Assembly: GCA_002633005.1 (NCBI GenBank) | Contig: NMRA01000062.1 | Location: forward strand, 731,981 to 795,980 | DNA from: Phoronis australis | Lineage: Eukaryota > Phoronida > Phoronidae | DNA length: 64,000 bases | Reading direction: 5' to 3' | Shown: positions 1 through 11,528 of the stretch, one piece after another | How the letters are laid out: every line of letters starts with the position of its first letter | Numbering within the stretch: the stretch's first letter is position 1 | The notes under the pieces: generated by a model | The model's input: the letters and a program-made list of their open reading frames with translations, nothing else | What the model was told of the DNA's origin: nothing | The model's database searches: none | Program-made: the position numbers and the translations under genes

Positions 1-440
1 CTGCAGGGTCCAAAATGGGCGAAAAAGCATGTTGCCACAAAACGGGCATTGGTTATCATTGTGACACCCACCGCTGTTCCTTAATCCCCAAACGCCAGCC
101 ATACAAGTCCAGGCCTTGAGGTAAGTGCCTGTTATAATCCCTGGGGATATGGAGCATGAGTGGCAGGTTGGGAAATGAGATGTAGCGCCTAGTGCAAATC
201 CAAGATTGGTAGTCAGAGTTCTGTCGCAGTCCGAGGTCTGTCTAGTTTATTTTGAAAACTACAGTTGCTATACTTCACCCGTTGGCTTAGAATGTGAAAA
301 CGAAAGTAAGAATTTTTAGTCTTCTCACACAGCATATGTGAGACGCATCACGCGACCTTGTTAATTAGCATAGGAGTTGTCTCATGATCAAACTGGCCAT
401 GATTGTCATCAGCCTCTCAGACTGTGTTTTGCTTGTGCAG
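1..440 (+). other. intronic sequence of the GAD/CSAD-like gene
   Basis: No exon is recognisable. A donor-like AG|GTAAGTGCC occurs near 119, but no frame before it reads like the family, so the preceding exon probably lies left of the window. Confidence 0.5.
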
Positions 441-556
441 GTGGTTCCATTTGTAACATGTATGGCTTCAGCCTGGCACGGTTTCGCAAGTATCCAGAGG
501 TCAAGTCAGTAGGCATGACTGGCATTCCACGGATATGTGCCTTCACATCAGAGCAT
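441..556 (+). CDS. GAD/CSAD-like exon (first one in window)
   Basis: Acceptor TTGTGCAG before 441, donor GTAAGT at 557. Encodes (G)[14 protein letters not shown] through FTSEH. The first codon is split, with one base on a missing upstream exon. No upstream exon was recognised in 1-440. Confidence 0.9.
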
Positions 557-3500
557 GTAAGTCATAGTGCTAATACTGCATTCACAAGGGGCAAATAATG
601 GATCAGACGTGTGAATCAGATGGCAGGTCAACTGTCAACGCCTTTGATAAAATAGCATTCTACAGCAACTATAAACCTGTGTTCCATCAAAGAAGCAAGC
701 TTATGACTTGGACCGCTCATGGTTATCAAATTGGTATCACCTCAGGTGGTTTCTGGTCTCGCAAAGTACTGAGATGTTGTTATTTCATGAGACCATGCTC
801 GGTGCATAAACTGACAAGTGACACCTTAAAAGCTTGGGGCCTGTTCCAAGAAACTGACTTACCCGGTAAGTTCATTTTTGACTTAAGTTTAAGATTTGTC
901 TTAATTTCCAAACTTTGAAACTTCCACATTAGGCAAGTAAGTCAAAATTAAGACAAAACTTATGTCCAACACTTAAAACAAACTTAAGATCTCTTTCTTG
1001 AATTGGTTTTGAGACAAATTTAACTTTTATTCTAAAATTTACAAATATTTAAGATTTGTCTTAGCTAAGTCAGTTTTGTTGGAACGGGCCCCTGGACTCC
1101 AGCAATAACAAGCTGTCTGCTTTTTGGATGTCACGAAATCACCTAAAATTTGACTAACAGAAGAACAATTTCCTAACAAAACGTAGTCTTAAATCAAAAT
1201 TTGGATTTTATGTTGAAAAGCGGGTATACAGCCACTTTAAAAGGAAATTTGGGGATTTTTGAACCTTTAAGCATAAAGAGAAGACTGAAATAACTTAATA
1301 GATAACTGATTAGCAACCTTATTATGAAAAATCAAAAAGTTGATCTTCAAGTATTCCAGAAACTGGAACTTGACGTCACATGTATTCATTGGGTCCACGG
1401 CTGTGATCTCCTGAATCCTTTCAAGGATCTTTGTGAAATTTGGCAAGTGTTTTCCTATGATTGTGGCAAAGACTGACTACGGGTTTTTCGACAAATCTGA
1501 CTGTGGCTGTCCCCCCTAGTTGCAGTCTTATTTTTGGCATTTGCCTCCAATTTCATTATTCTTTGATAGTTTTTCTCTAAGTTTGCCAAACAGGGATTTC
1601 TGTTATGGAGATGACAGTGCCTTTTTATTTCAGGACAGATGCCACACATTATGCACCACCTAGTGGCCACTTTCATTACTCTTGAGTCCTTTTTTGGTGT
1701 CAGTTTCTCTAGCTGCCAAAAGGTTCAAAATACCAAAAAATGTTCTTCTGATTTTCGGATTGGCCTTACTGCTGTGGCATTATTTTGATCCTTGAATATA
1801 TCTCCCAAATTACGTACACGGTCTTTGTGAAGTTTGGCAATTGATGGACGGATCCGACAACCACTCTGCCCTCTAGTGAAATTTGACTTTCCATGTTTAC
1901 CTCAGTATCTTTTCAATCAGTATCTTTTTGAGGCCCTTGATGAATTTTCATGAAATGTGGCAAATACAGTAAGTTGTTTTCCATCAGGAAGATGGTGACG
2001 TCTTGGCATTTTCAGACAGGTTCTGGGTATTTTAAGCTTTCCGTTTGTAGTGCAGTCATAGACACATTTCAACAATTTGCTCCTGTTAAAAAATTTGAGT
2101 CTGTTTTTGGGCATCTTCCCAAAGGATCATGAAAATTGGCAGATGTACGCCTGTATCTTCTCAATCCTTTGAAGGAACTTCGTACGGTTGTACAAGTGTT
2201 TTGAATTTGTATAAATGTGACAAAGGCTGCCCACGACTTTTGTATAGCTTTGAATACTGAATGTGGTTCCTAATGCAATTTGTCTTTTTTCCATTTTCGC
2301 CTTTATACCTTTAGCATCCCTTGACAGATTTGCATGAAATTTGACAAATTGTTTTTTATCACACCTATGATGGCACCTACCAACTTTCAGGCAACTTGAC
2401 TAATTCTGCACCAGCTTATTAGATTTATCGGATACAGCTGCCATCTTTTGCAAATCACTGCACTCAAATCACTTGTGCATGGGCTTGTTTTTTGCCCACA
2501 ATTTTTACGAGCCCAAACCCGGGAATACAGGTGGCAAATATGCCTTCACCCATATTTTCGAACCAACACGTTCGCCAGTGATGGGTGCTGCGCTGCAAGA
2601 TTTTTCATCTCTGACATGGAGTATTAATAATGATAATAATCAATTAACACTTCTCTCATTAAATAAAGACACAGTGCTCTTGTGATGTACAAGAAAATTG
2701 GAATAGATGGGAAAACTTGGTAGGGCTTTCTGACAACGCACCTCACCCTTATAGAATGTCGTGTACTACACGGCTTTGGTGGTACAAACCGTGTCACACG
2801 TATGAAGGAGTTGTCATGTGCAAGTAGTATTGTGACATGTGACTTACGTGTGTGACATACAGCTATATAAAGCCTCTCTAAAAGCGTTTGCCTAGTGGCA
2901 ATTGGACGCTCCGCCAACCCTGATTCCAGTGTCGGTGTTGACAAAATTTTAGCCTCAACTTCCTTTACAGGCTCATTATTCGTGTAAGAAAGGTGTGAAT
3001 TTCATGGGGATTGGACTAGACAGTCTTGTTACTGTCACGTGTGATGAGAGAGGACGAATGTTGCCCTCTGAGCTGGAAGCTGCCATATTGAAAGCCAAGC
3101 AAGAGGTGCATATAACTGCTGGTTTGTGTTACAGTATGTAATACATGTACTCATATGTGACTAGCTAAATGTGCTTTTTTAATTATAAATCTGCAAAATG
3201 ATGTCTTTTGGAATCGGGAATTTCCAAACTTGTAACTTGGATTCAGCATTCACATTCCCCGTTATAGGCTTGACCCATTTACTGCTTCGATCAACTAATC
3301 CCTAAACTTGAATCCCTTTGAATACCTCTGCATGGTTGCCTTACTCCATTTTAATAGGATAATAGGCTTGTCCGCTGACCTCGCCTAGTGCAGGATAAGA
3401 GTTAAAGAGTCAGTTTGTTATGTGAGTCACACCAGCAGACTGGTTATGCCTTCATGATCCAGGTGACAGGCATCTCGATAAGTTATTTTGTGGTAAGCAC

Positions 3501-6500
3501 GACTCATTAATAATTAAAGCGTCTCAGAAAATTCATAGAAAGTCAAACCACAGTATGAGTGGAACTGAAGCCTGGCTGTGATCATGTAGCTGTTGAATTG
3601 CAACCCGAGCCTTTTTCATTTTCAGGGTTCTGAGCCTTTTATTGTCAATGCTACGGCTGGCACAACTGTGTACGGTGCCTTTGACCCCTTGAATGAAATC
3701 GCCGATGTCTGTCACAAGTATGACGTATGGATGCATGTGGATGCCTGCTGGGGAGGAGGGGCTCTGTTGTCACGGCAACACCGCATCAAGCTGAAGGGGA
3801 TTGAGAGAGCTGACTCGGTTGCATGGAACCCCCACAAAATGATGGGTTCCCTCTTGCAGACTTGTGCCTTTCTCACCAAACATCAGGTGGGTCCAGAGTT
3901 GTCCTCTCAAACAACAAAATTCGACCAAATTATTGAACATGGCATGTTTTTCTGTCTACAAACCTGTCCGACATGGCGAGTACTAGCTCACAAAATATGA
4001 CCTCACATATTGCAGTACTTGGGGATTTTTGCTGGAAAATCCCTCGTCAATAGCTCACTTGCGAGTTTCTCGTTAGTCAATGTGACGTCACCGGAAAAGG
4101 GGCAAAACCCGCCATATTGCTCTTGTTTGGCCCTGAGTCTTAGCTACACACGCTAAATTTTACTGGAGTTCTTATGGTGAATTTTACGCTTAAAACGTAA
4201 ACACGACTTAAAAGATGGTACATGGATCGTGGAATAACTGTGAATGAACGAAGAAAATGTGAACTTGTTATGTTGTGCGAAGCTGTGAACGGACTGAAAT
4301 TGGAACTCAACCCGGTCTAGGCCTGAATGCCGCAAGCATATAGGGGCGATAGTTTATCCCCATAAAAAGTTACTCACTTCAAAATACAGCAAATAAAATC
4401 AAATGGAACATGCATATGTGCACATGGAGTTATAATTAATTAACACATACCCTGACTCTGGATACAATTTAGTCTACAAATAACTTGAACCTATCCATGA
4501 AAACCTCGCGGTTCGCTCAAGTTTCTCTCACAGGGCGCCATCTTGAGGAAGTTACGTGAAATCACGAACAATAAGACCAAGGAACACAAATCTTACAAAT
4601 TCACTTGATGTGTTTTCATGTTATTTTGCAAGTGTCACGCGCTACGTCTCGCGCTTCACTCAGTCTCGCGCTAGCCTTTGCCTCATACTCACCTGACCAG
4701 TTGAACTACTTTGTGGTTATCGCGCGCGCGGTTTAAGTTAACAGTAACCACAATGTGGAGTTGGAATTCTTCGCCAAAGTCACCTGAATTCCCGTACCTA
4801 TGCTTCATCAAAGATATATTTAGAAGCAGAAAGGACCACTGGAGAAAGTAAGCGCCTGTTTAGGTGATAATTTTAGATGTAGAATGTATTTTTGACGTGG
4901 TGAAAACTTAATCAGTGAGCGGATTTCGCCTATCGCTCGTTTAAAATACACGAAACGAAATTAGTACAAAACGTGATAAAACGTATTGAAGTGCGAATCT
5001 GAATTTCATTTGCCATAACAGCAGTACTTGTTCGGCATTTTTTGAACTAAACGGCCAAAAAGTGGAAGAAAATAACAGAATACACTCTGCTAACCTATTG
5101 GGCAAATGGGCCAAACGACAAGCTTTTGCCCAATGGGATAAATATAAAGCTCATTGCTTTTGCCCCACTTCCCGTGACGTCACAATTAAGTCTCACGTAA
5201 TCTCGCGTTATTGTTATAAACTCGCAAAAGGACTATTGGAACTTCAAATTCCCATACAAACCGCAACTTGTGAAACATTACATTTAGGGTTTGCCACTTT
5301 GTTCTATGCTTCCTGACATGTTAATTGACAATTTCGAAGTTTTCCTGCCCATCAGGCACCCAGTAGTTTTTTACAGTTACTTTGTGAAATTAAGGTTGTA
5401 AAATTTGTTCTCGGTCAAGTACAGAGCGACATAACTTAAATATTGTTATGCTCTCCCATGTTTAACAGTCTGGAGTGCATGTTTTCAATGTTGCTTGTGT
5501 ACTGCAGCAGTTTCTTGTAACGGTTGTGTAGTGAGACTAGCTGGGCTGCCATCTGTAGGGATTTAGCTGTATTCTACGCACTTTTAGGGTACATAGGGGT
5601 TTCAAATGTTGCAGTTAATGGGCATTAACCCTCTTTACTCTTCTTCAAACATCAGATGAAAGTTAAACATTTTTTTAAAAATTATCAGCATTTTGAAGTG
5701 CCAGGTCGGCAAAGACAGAGGCAGAAAATACCAGAAAGTGATGTGGTCGCAAAAATCCTTAGGCCCACATGAATGAACGGGAGCATGAGTTGTGGTGAAG
5801 TTAAACTTTATTTCTTCGTTAGTTTTTGTTGCTCACGTTAACTGTAACATACAAAAAACGTTCCATGAGACAATTGCACAATGCGTTGGTCGTTTACAAG
5901 TTACACTACTAATATTTAACGTTGCCTAATATACTTACTCAAACTAACGTCAAACTACTTGAATCTATGCAAAAGAATACGCGTTACATTATGTTGAAGT
6001 TCTGACTATATAACAAAACTAGCTACAATATACTTAATGTACCAATTTGCGGCATAAATTACGACAAAACTGTGAGATTATAGTAAACTCATCAGTGAAG
6101 GCATTGAAATAAGAATGAGTCAAGTTCGCATGTCACACCTACAAACCATGGTCTGTCGATACTAATTGAAGAATTAGCCACGTGGAAACTAGACACAGTA
6201 GAAGCCACATCACAAATACAAAACCACCAACAGATGGCGAATAAAGTCAAACTACTAACGGAGTGCGTCGGCACTTAAATAGTCAATAACGCAAGATCCA
6301 ACCAATATTATGTATCATCAGTACCAGTGTATGATGTAATTTACATACAAGAGTTCCCTTTCATGATTGTTCAGTTGATGCTGCTTTGTGAAGGACTGAC
6401 CAATGAAAACCGTGCTTACAATTTCTTAGTTCTTGTGCTCACCAGGGTCTTCTCAATCATGCCCACTGTGCTAACGCCACCTATCTGTTCCAACAAGACA

Positions 6501-8028
6501 AATTCTACGATGTCTCCTTTGATACGGGAGATAAGTCCATCCAGTGTGGCCGTACAGTCGATGTACTGAAAGTATGGTTCATGTGGAAGGCATACGGTAA
6601 CGAGGGCTTGGAGGCTCGGATAGACAACATTTTCACTTTGTCCAAGTACTTGACAGACAAGATCAGGAGAACGGAAGGATTTAGGCTTGTAGTGGATGAG
6701 GTGAGTGGCCGAATAGATTTTTTGAATTAATCACTGAAAATTATTGTTCTATTTGGTGATGCAATTTCATAATGCAAATGTACTATAATCTTTATTTTGT
6801 TCCCTAGTTATTTTGTACATGTAATTCATCATGGTGACTGTAATGCAGGCAAACTTTTGTTAAATAGTGGCATTTTGGAATGCAATGGTGACAGGATGCA
6901 CTTAACATTTGTCTCTGATACATTGAGTCACACATTACTTTGTCTATTTTCACAGCCAGAATGCAGTAATGTCTGTTTCTGGTACATTCCTGAGAACATG
7001 AGAGGGCAAGAAGAGACAGCAAGCTGGTATCACAAACTGGGAAAGGTAAGACCTGTTGTTCGCTCTCGTTTATCTGCATTTATTTACTATGAGTTTCAGC
7101 TTTTTAAACAATGTTTACCAACTCGTTGTAAGTAAAAACTCAATTTAAAATTAGCTGTGGTGACGTAAGGAAGATGGACAGGGAGGGGATGTTTATATCA
7201 TGATGGGTGAAATGTGACCAACAGTTTTGGATGACACAATATGTGAAGGGTCCCTTAGTGCAAGGGGCCAGCTTGCCGAGCTTGTCCTGCAGGTCCATAC
7301 TTAAAGCAGCATGTCAGAGTGGTGATTTGTGCGTATTGACAAGCTAAATGTAGGTATACCTTTTGTGTACCTATGACGCACTTATTGCAGCAAAATCTCA
7401 CCGACTTCGAACAAAAACAATTACTGCAAAATTGGTGTGTAAAATCATTTGTTTTGTGCTGCATAAATACGCAAAACTGAAAATTAAGTAAAATTTCACG
7501 TATTGTTATGTCCTGTCCTAAATTGATGAGATTTTACCATAAATGTCACACCGTAGAATGTTACGTGATCAAAGCTTTCTTCTGTAAATCCTGAGCATGT
7601 AGTGTAATGGCAATGTTACTGGACAATTAATGCTGTCGTGATTTAGTTGGTAACACAGCTTTACAAACACAGCCACCAGTTTTCTTCTAACTTCCTGGAC
7701 TCCTTTAGGTTTGTACGTTTGGGAAAAACGCTACGCTATATCTTGTGTTACTGGGCACTTTGAACCAGTTGTTTTATGTCGTGGACAATGTAAATTGAAT
7801 CACAGTGTTGCCTGTAAGACAGTGTACTGTTTTCCTATCTAGGTCGCACCAGCCATTAAAGGCCAGATGCAACAGGAAGGCACAATGCTGATTGGATATC
7901 AGCCACTGGGTCATCTGGTGAACTTTTTCCGATTTGTTCTGGCCAATCCAGGGGTAACAACTGGTGACATGGACTTTGTCGTCGATGAAATCATTCGCTG
8001 TGGCAAGGATTTAAAGATTGACAGTTAA
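441..8028 (+). CDS. PLP-dependent decarboxylase, GAD/CSAD family (3' six exons, 5' end outside window)
   Basis: Spliced gene; coding exons 441-556, 2971-3105, 3626-3886, 6446-6700, 6956-7045, 7843-8028, stop TAA at 8026-8028. Every junction is AG/GT and the frame stays open, giving about 346 aa, roughly the last two thirds of a ~500-aa enzyme. The family decarboxylates glutamate to GABA, or cysteine sulfinate to hypotaurine, with pyridoxal phosphate in the cytosol. Seen: the conserved start [15 protein letters not shown] (PLP-stacking His), [16 protein letters not shown], the PLP-lysine motif NPHKMM, the catalytic-loop region [24 protein letters not shown], and GYQPLG..NFFR near the end. [10 protein letters not shown] resembles CSAD/GADL1, whereas NPHKMMG and [12 protein letters not shown] resemble GAD, so the substrate is not settled. 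Oddity: Cys replaces the usual second Ala in HVDAAW. The first exon needs one base from an upstream exon (phase 1); all later introns are phase 0. Confidence 0.93.
836..1092. mobile_element. 257-bp MITE in intron 1
   Basis: Terminal inverted repeats: left GGGGCCTGTTCCAAGAAACT, right end reverse-complements to GGGGCCCGTTCCAACAAAACT, both followed by GACTTA. The interior is T-rich with repeated AAGATTTGTCTTA words. Related copies at 54036-54252 and 55531-55771. No coding capacity. Confidence 0.8.
1370..2440. repeat. diverged array of TTTGGCAA / CTAGTGGCC repeat units (intron 1)
   Basis: About six imperfect units of 110-190 bp. Each tends to hold a 'cctttgaaggatcttTgtgAAATTTGGCAA' core, then a 'TTCCTAT..ATGA' word, then '(C)CCTAGTGGCC' or similar. 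The same family is denser at 8181-9780, with shorter relatives near 33740-33900 and 58270-58400. No reading frame is kept. Confidence 0.65.
2740..2945 (+). mobile_element. tRNA-derived SINE-like element
   Basis: Holds ATAAAGCCTCTCTAAAAGC then GCCTAGTGGCAATTGG (A-box-like) and GATTCCAGTGTC (weak B-box-like). The leader and AGTGGCAATTG core are shared, in reverse orientation, with 33078-33250. It ends about 25 bp before the acceptor of exon 2971-3105. Confidence 0.55.
2971..3105 (+). CDS. GAD/CSAD-like exon
   Basis: Acceptor TCCTTTACAG, donor GTGCAT. 45 codons, phase 0 at both ends. AHYSCKKG completes the SEHxHYS motif whose His stacks on PLP in this family. Too short to stand out as an ORF; found by continuity with the neighbouring exons. 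Confidence 0.9.
3626..3886 (+). CDS. GAD/CSAD-like exon with PLP lysine
   Basis: Acceptor TTTTCAG, donor GTGGGT. 87 codons, phase 0. Carries [23 protein letters not shown] and NPHKMM, whose Lys forms the Schiff base with PLP in the family. The Asp of HVDA pairs with the PLP ring nitrogen. Confidence 0.95.
4056..5232. mobile_element. inverted-repeat element in intron 3
   Basis: Arm 4082-4108 (GTGACGTCACCGGAAAAGGG..) matches the reverse complement of 5156-5183. An outer match of TTGCGAGTTT lies near 4063 and, inverted, near 5222. The interior has no convincing ORF. Probably a degenerate non-autonomous DNA transposon of about 1.2 kb. Confidence 0.5.
5233..6445 (+). other. rest of intron 3
   Basis: AT-rich; no gene, RNA or clear repeat recognised. 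Confidence 0.5.
6446..6700 (+). CDS. GAD/CSAD-like exon with catalytic loop
   Basis: Acceptor CTCACCAG, donor GTGAGT. 85 codons, phase 0. [16 protein letters not shown] corresponds to the mobile catalytic loop, followed by [17 protein letters not shown], a family hallmark. Confidence 0.95.
6956..7045 (+). CDS. GAD/CSAD-like exon
   Basis: Acceptor TTTTCACAG, donor GTAAGA. 30 codons, phase 0. Encodes [17 protein letters not shown].., the conserved NVCFWYIP segment. Confidence 0.93.
7843..8028 (+). CDS. GAD/CSAD-like terminal exon
   Basis: Acceptor CCTATCTAG. 61 codons plus [25 protein letters not shown] and [11 protein letters not shown] match the family C-terminus, ending [14 protein letters not shown]. 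No AATAAA close downstream was noticed; candidates at about 9088 and 9963 lie in repeats. Confidence 0.94.
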   Translation, partial: VAPAIKGQMQQEGTMLIGYQPLGHLVNFFRFVLANPGVTTGDMDFVVDEIIRCGKDLKIDS

Positions 8029-8752
8029 ATGGCGCTTGGTGTCCATTTGCCTCAGGGATGGGTTGGTTGTGGTTATTGATCAGTTAATTAAAAACTTATA
8101 ACAAAGATGGACTGTCTCCTGCTGTTATTTTAGTCATAATGGCTGATCATTATTATACACCATCCCTCATAATGATATGTATATGGTTACGGCTGTGTCT
8201 GTCGTCATCCTTCTCTAGCTGCTATTTGTCTGGCGAGCCGCACCTGTGTCTCCTAAAACCCATACAGGATCTTTGTAAAATTTGGCAAATATGTTGCTAT
8301 CAACATGACGAAGGACTATGACTTTCGGATGGATCCGACCTGCTGTGACCCTTGTGGCAATTTTCTTTACATCAACCTTTGTATCTTTGGAGTTCCTCGA
8401 CAGATTTTCATGAATGCGGCAAATAGGTTTTTGAAGAAAGACCATGGTGCCTTCATGTTTAGACAGATACAGCATGTTCAGTGCCATCTAGTGGCCATCT
8501 TCAGTGCCATCTAGTGGCCACTGTTATTTATTTCCAGTTTTTTTTTTGGTGTCCTGCTCTATGTGCTGGACTTCTTTTGAAAAGAATCATGATCAAAATT
8601 CTTAGATGTGCTCCGACTGAGATTTTCATATGGGTGCTAGACTAGCAAGTGCTGTGGCTCCCCCTAGTGACATTTTTTCGCATAGTGAGTGTTTCTCCTA
8701 ATGCTTTCAAGATGTTTCGGAAATTTGGCAAGTGTATTCCTTTCAGCTTCAC

Positions 8753-8932
8753 CATAGAGGAATGGATCCTAGTATTACTGTGCTTCCTAATGACCACAAT
8801 AGATGAATGGATCCTAGTATTACTGTGCTTCCTAATGACCACAATAGATGAATGGATCCTAGTATTACTGTGCTTCCTAATGACCACAATAGATGAATGG
8901 ATCCTAGTATTACTGTGCTTCCTAATGACCAC
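8753..8932. repeat. 45-bp tandem repeat, four copies
   Basis: Unit AATAGATGAATGGATCCTAG.. (45 bp) repeated four times, essentially perfect after the first unit. Because 45 is a multiple of three, both strands show a short repetitive ORF, which is an artefact. Confidence 0.95.
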
Positions 8933-9449
8933 TTGTTTTTTCACGTTTGTCTCTGTATCTGTTGAATTCCTTGAAGGATTTCCATGAAATTTGCAAATCG
9001 TTTTGTATTAGAGAGATGATGATTTTTTCCTATTTTCGGATGTGTCAGACGTACTCTGCCATTAGATGGCCATTTTTTTTGCATACCAATAAACACCCCT
9101 TGATGCCATTTGCGATGCAGTTGTGGGTGCATTTCAATTCCTCAGGTTGCTTAATTGTTAATGTTTAAATCTGCCTCAGTTACACCAAAGTATAGGTGGA
9201 TCATTGTTGAATTTGACTTATTTCTATTGAGAAAACCCGACTAATAGCGATTTTTTTGTATGGGTGCAACTACAGTAGCACACCGTAGTGCCACTTTTGT
9301 TTTAAGGAAACGACACCTCCCCATTTTCAGATAGATTCGATCTTTTTGTGCTCTAGTGGCTGTTCTCATTGCGTCAGTGTCTGTTCTACGTCACCGACCT
9401 ACTTATCATTGAATTACCATGAAAGTTGAAAGATGATTGTATTCCTATT

Positions 9450-9509
9450 GAGGAGAGAGAGAGGGAGGGACNGAGGGAGGGAGGGAGAGAGTGAGAGAGA
9501 GAGAGAGTA
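9450..9509. repeat. GA/GGGA microsatellite
   Basis: Purine tract of GAGA and GGGA units containing one undetermined base near 9472. Confidence 0.95.
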
Positions 9510-9780
9510 TGGCCCACATTAATTTTCCCACTGTTCCACTGTAGCACCCCCTAATGGTAAATTTAATTTTCTCCACATTTGCCTGTCTACCAAGTTCTTT
9601 ATTTTTTCATGAAATTGTGCATGTGTTCCTATTGAGTAAAGCTGAGATGTTGTCAATTTTTGTATGTATGTGACTATTGTTGGGACAGTGTTATTTAGTC
9701 CGTCTTAATATCTGCCGAAATTCTTTGATGGATTTTTGTGAATTTTTTGTATGCTCCTAATGAGAGCCAGCAGATTGATG

Positions 9781-11110
9781 CTAATTTTCTGGGGACCACG
9801 CTACCATGCAATTATTTCATAAAATGAGTACCTGTTTTCTGTACCCTTTGCGATGCTATGACTAGATGCATATATATGTCCTGCATTGCACCTGTACCTA
9901 TAGTTGTGGTGATTGCATTACAATCTCATGTACTGGCAATGTCTTGTGGTTAATAATTCTATAAATAAAATCTGGAAAATATAACGAAGTCTTGTTCATC
10001 TTTGAGCCCACTTATAACAGCAAAAACTGGGTTTCTTAGCCCAAAAAAATTTGATGGACTAGTGGAATTTTTAGTTAAACCATGAGTAATCAGAACATGT
10101 CACGTATGCCATAAACATCCTGATCACTACTGATACTGAGAAGTGTGGTTTCCTTTTCTTTTTTCGATTTTACCGTTCCAATTAGAACCACAAATGATTC
10201 CCAGAGAAAATGCTTGATCACTCCACGGTAGCGGAAGTGATACATGACCCAAGTATTAAAATACTTGTATGTCATGTATCTTTTCCGCTTAAAAGCAGAC
10301 AAATCAAAAGGACAAATTTTATTCAAGATTTTTCACTTGGCGGTTGTCGGATGGTTCATTTGGGATCCTTTATAAAATCTCTTGAAATAACTTGGTCTAA
10401 AAGATTATTATAAACTGATGATATTGCCCGGATAGCTATTCTGACGACAAATGACATTTTCATTTTTTTTTCATTTTAGTAAACTATTTTACCAAACTTT
10501 ATCCAAGGAAAGAAAAAAATTGTTTTTGCAAGAAGTTTTTAGAGCCGTTGAAGATTTATCCGGTACATTGGAGGTTATACTAAAGATTTGGTCCATTATG
10601 AATTGCTGTGGTTTAATACAAAATTATTAATAGATAAAAAACAATATTTTATAGACAATAGTATAGAAAGGGTACACCGTATATTTATGATCTCTTAAAT
10701 TCCAATGGTAAACTGATGACTTATGACCAGTTTTGCTCCTTCTATGATTTTTGTCCTCCGTTCACTGTTTTCCTGGATGTGCGATTTATTTTCAGGAATT
10801 TATTGAAAAGTTTATTATACACCAGACATGCGAGTCCATTTCAAGATACCCTGGGAAGTTAGGCCTATAAAAGGAATGAACCCGGGCTGGGGGCACTCAC
10901 ATTGACAAGATTACCACATTCGCGAGCACTGTACAGTACCAGAAATTGCGGGTAGGCTATACATGTACTTTCTCAGCAAAGTTTTGCGGGACTCGCGCGG
11001 TATTCAAAAGCCCTGAGTCCCACATCAGCTTTGGTCGTCTTCTTACCGACAAGAAGCACCACGGCAGTCTTCTATACTGAGAATTTCCGGAGAAAGGCCC
11101 ACCCAATGAA
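9781..11110. other. start of unit A, no gene
   Basis: 9781-10200 is shared with unit B (24790-24900 and 25700-26000). The rest, up to the hAT remnant, shows only the palindrome at 10230-10290. No exon was recognised. Confidence 0.5.
10230..10290. repeat. 61-bp imperfect palindrome (hairpin)
   Basis: The left arm AGCGGAAGTGATACATGAC pairs with the right arm GTCATGTATCTTTTCCGCT, and the inner CAAGTATT pairs with AATACTTG. It could fold as a single hairpin of about 60 nt. Not present in unit B. It is either a tiny TIR element or a fortuitous or RNA hairpin; function unknown. Confidence 0.6.
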
Positions 11111-11116
11111 ACGCCC

Positions 11117-11395
11117 ATGTCCAAGCACGCAGACGGCGACATCTTCCCAAACGCCCGGGAGCTGTTATTGATAGTATGTCTATCCCCTATTGGATCCAGT
11201 GTGGCAGAGAGTTCACTTTCTGTGCGTGTGAAGACACATTTGAGGGCTACAATGTCTGAGGAAAAGCTCGCTGGGTTATCAATGATGGCCATGCATTACG
11301 AAGCTACGAAAAGACTAGACAAGTCACTGGTCGTCAAGCGCTTTATCCAGAGCAACCCAAGGCGTTTGTTTTGCAAGTCTATCTTATTTCACTGA
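11117..11395 (+). pseudogene. hAT transposase C-terminal (dimerisation) fragment
   Basis: The 92-codon frame reads FPNARELLLIVCLSP, then RVKTHLRATMSEEKLAGLSM, then a tail DKSLVVKRFIQSNPRRLF. This matches the well-known C-terminal dimerisation region of hAT transposases (..TLPVSTAxxERSFS.LKxxKTxLRSTMxxERLxGLAL..). The rest of the transposase, including the catalytic domain, is absent, so this is a relic. It lies about 540 bp from one of the CAGGGGCGG elements. Confidence 0.75.
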
Positions 11396-11528
11396 AAGTG
11401 CGCCAAGTTTTGTCTGTTAGTAACGGCAAGATGCATAAAATACATGCATGAGCAACCACTCGGGATTAAAAAAATTCTAGGGAACAGTTTTCAATTCAGC
11501 TTATTTGTAGCTATTGACTTTTAGTGTT

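Larger units (their letters stand above)
8181..9780. repeat. diverged array of TTTGGCAA / CTAGTGGCC repeat units (3' flank of decarboxylase)
   Basis: About nine imperfect units with the cores GATTTTCATGAAATTTGGCAAAT, TTCCTATTGAG and CATCTAGTGGCCA. Same family as 1370-2440. It contains the 45-bp minisatellite and the GA tract listed separately. The left breakpoint of the 15-kb duplication (9720/9721) falls inside it. Confidence 0.65.

Noticed and set aside
119-130. Possible donor of a missing decarboxylase exon (AG|GTAAGTGCC)
   Set aside because: No frame upstream resembles the residues expected before GGSICNMY, and stops intervene.
5062-5316. 84-codon plus-strand frame in intron 3 of the decarboxylase gene
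   Set aside because: Overlaps the right arm of an inverted-repeat element, no family resemblance, chance length.
8642-8987. ORFs on both strands across the 45-bp minisatellite
   Set aside because: Explained by a repeat period divisible by three; no conservation or start context.
10957-11292. 111-codon minus-strand frame
   Set aside because: Opposite strand of the hAT transposase fragment, which has clear family motifs.
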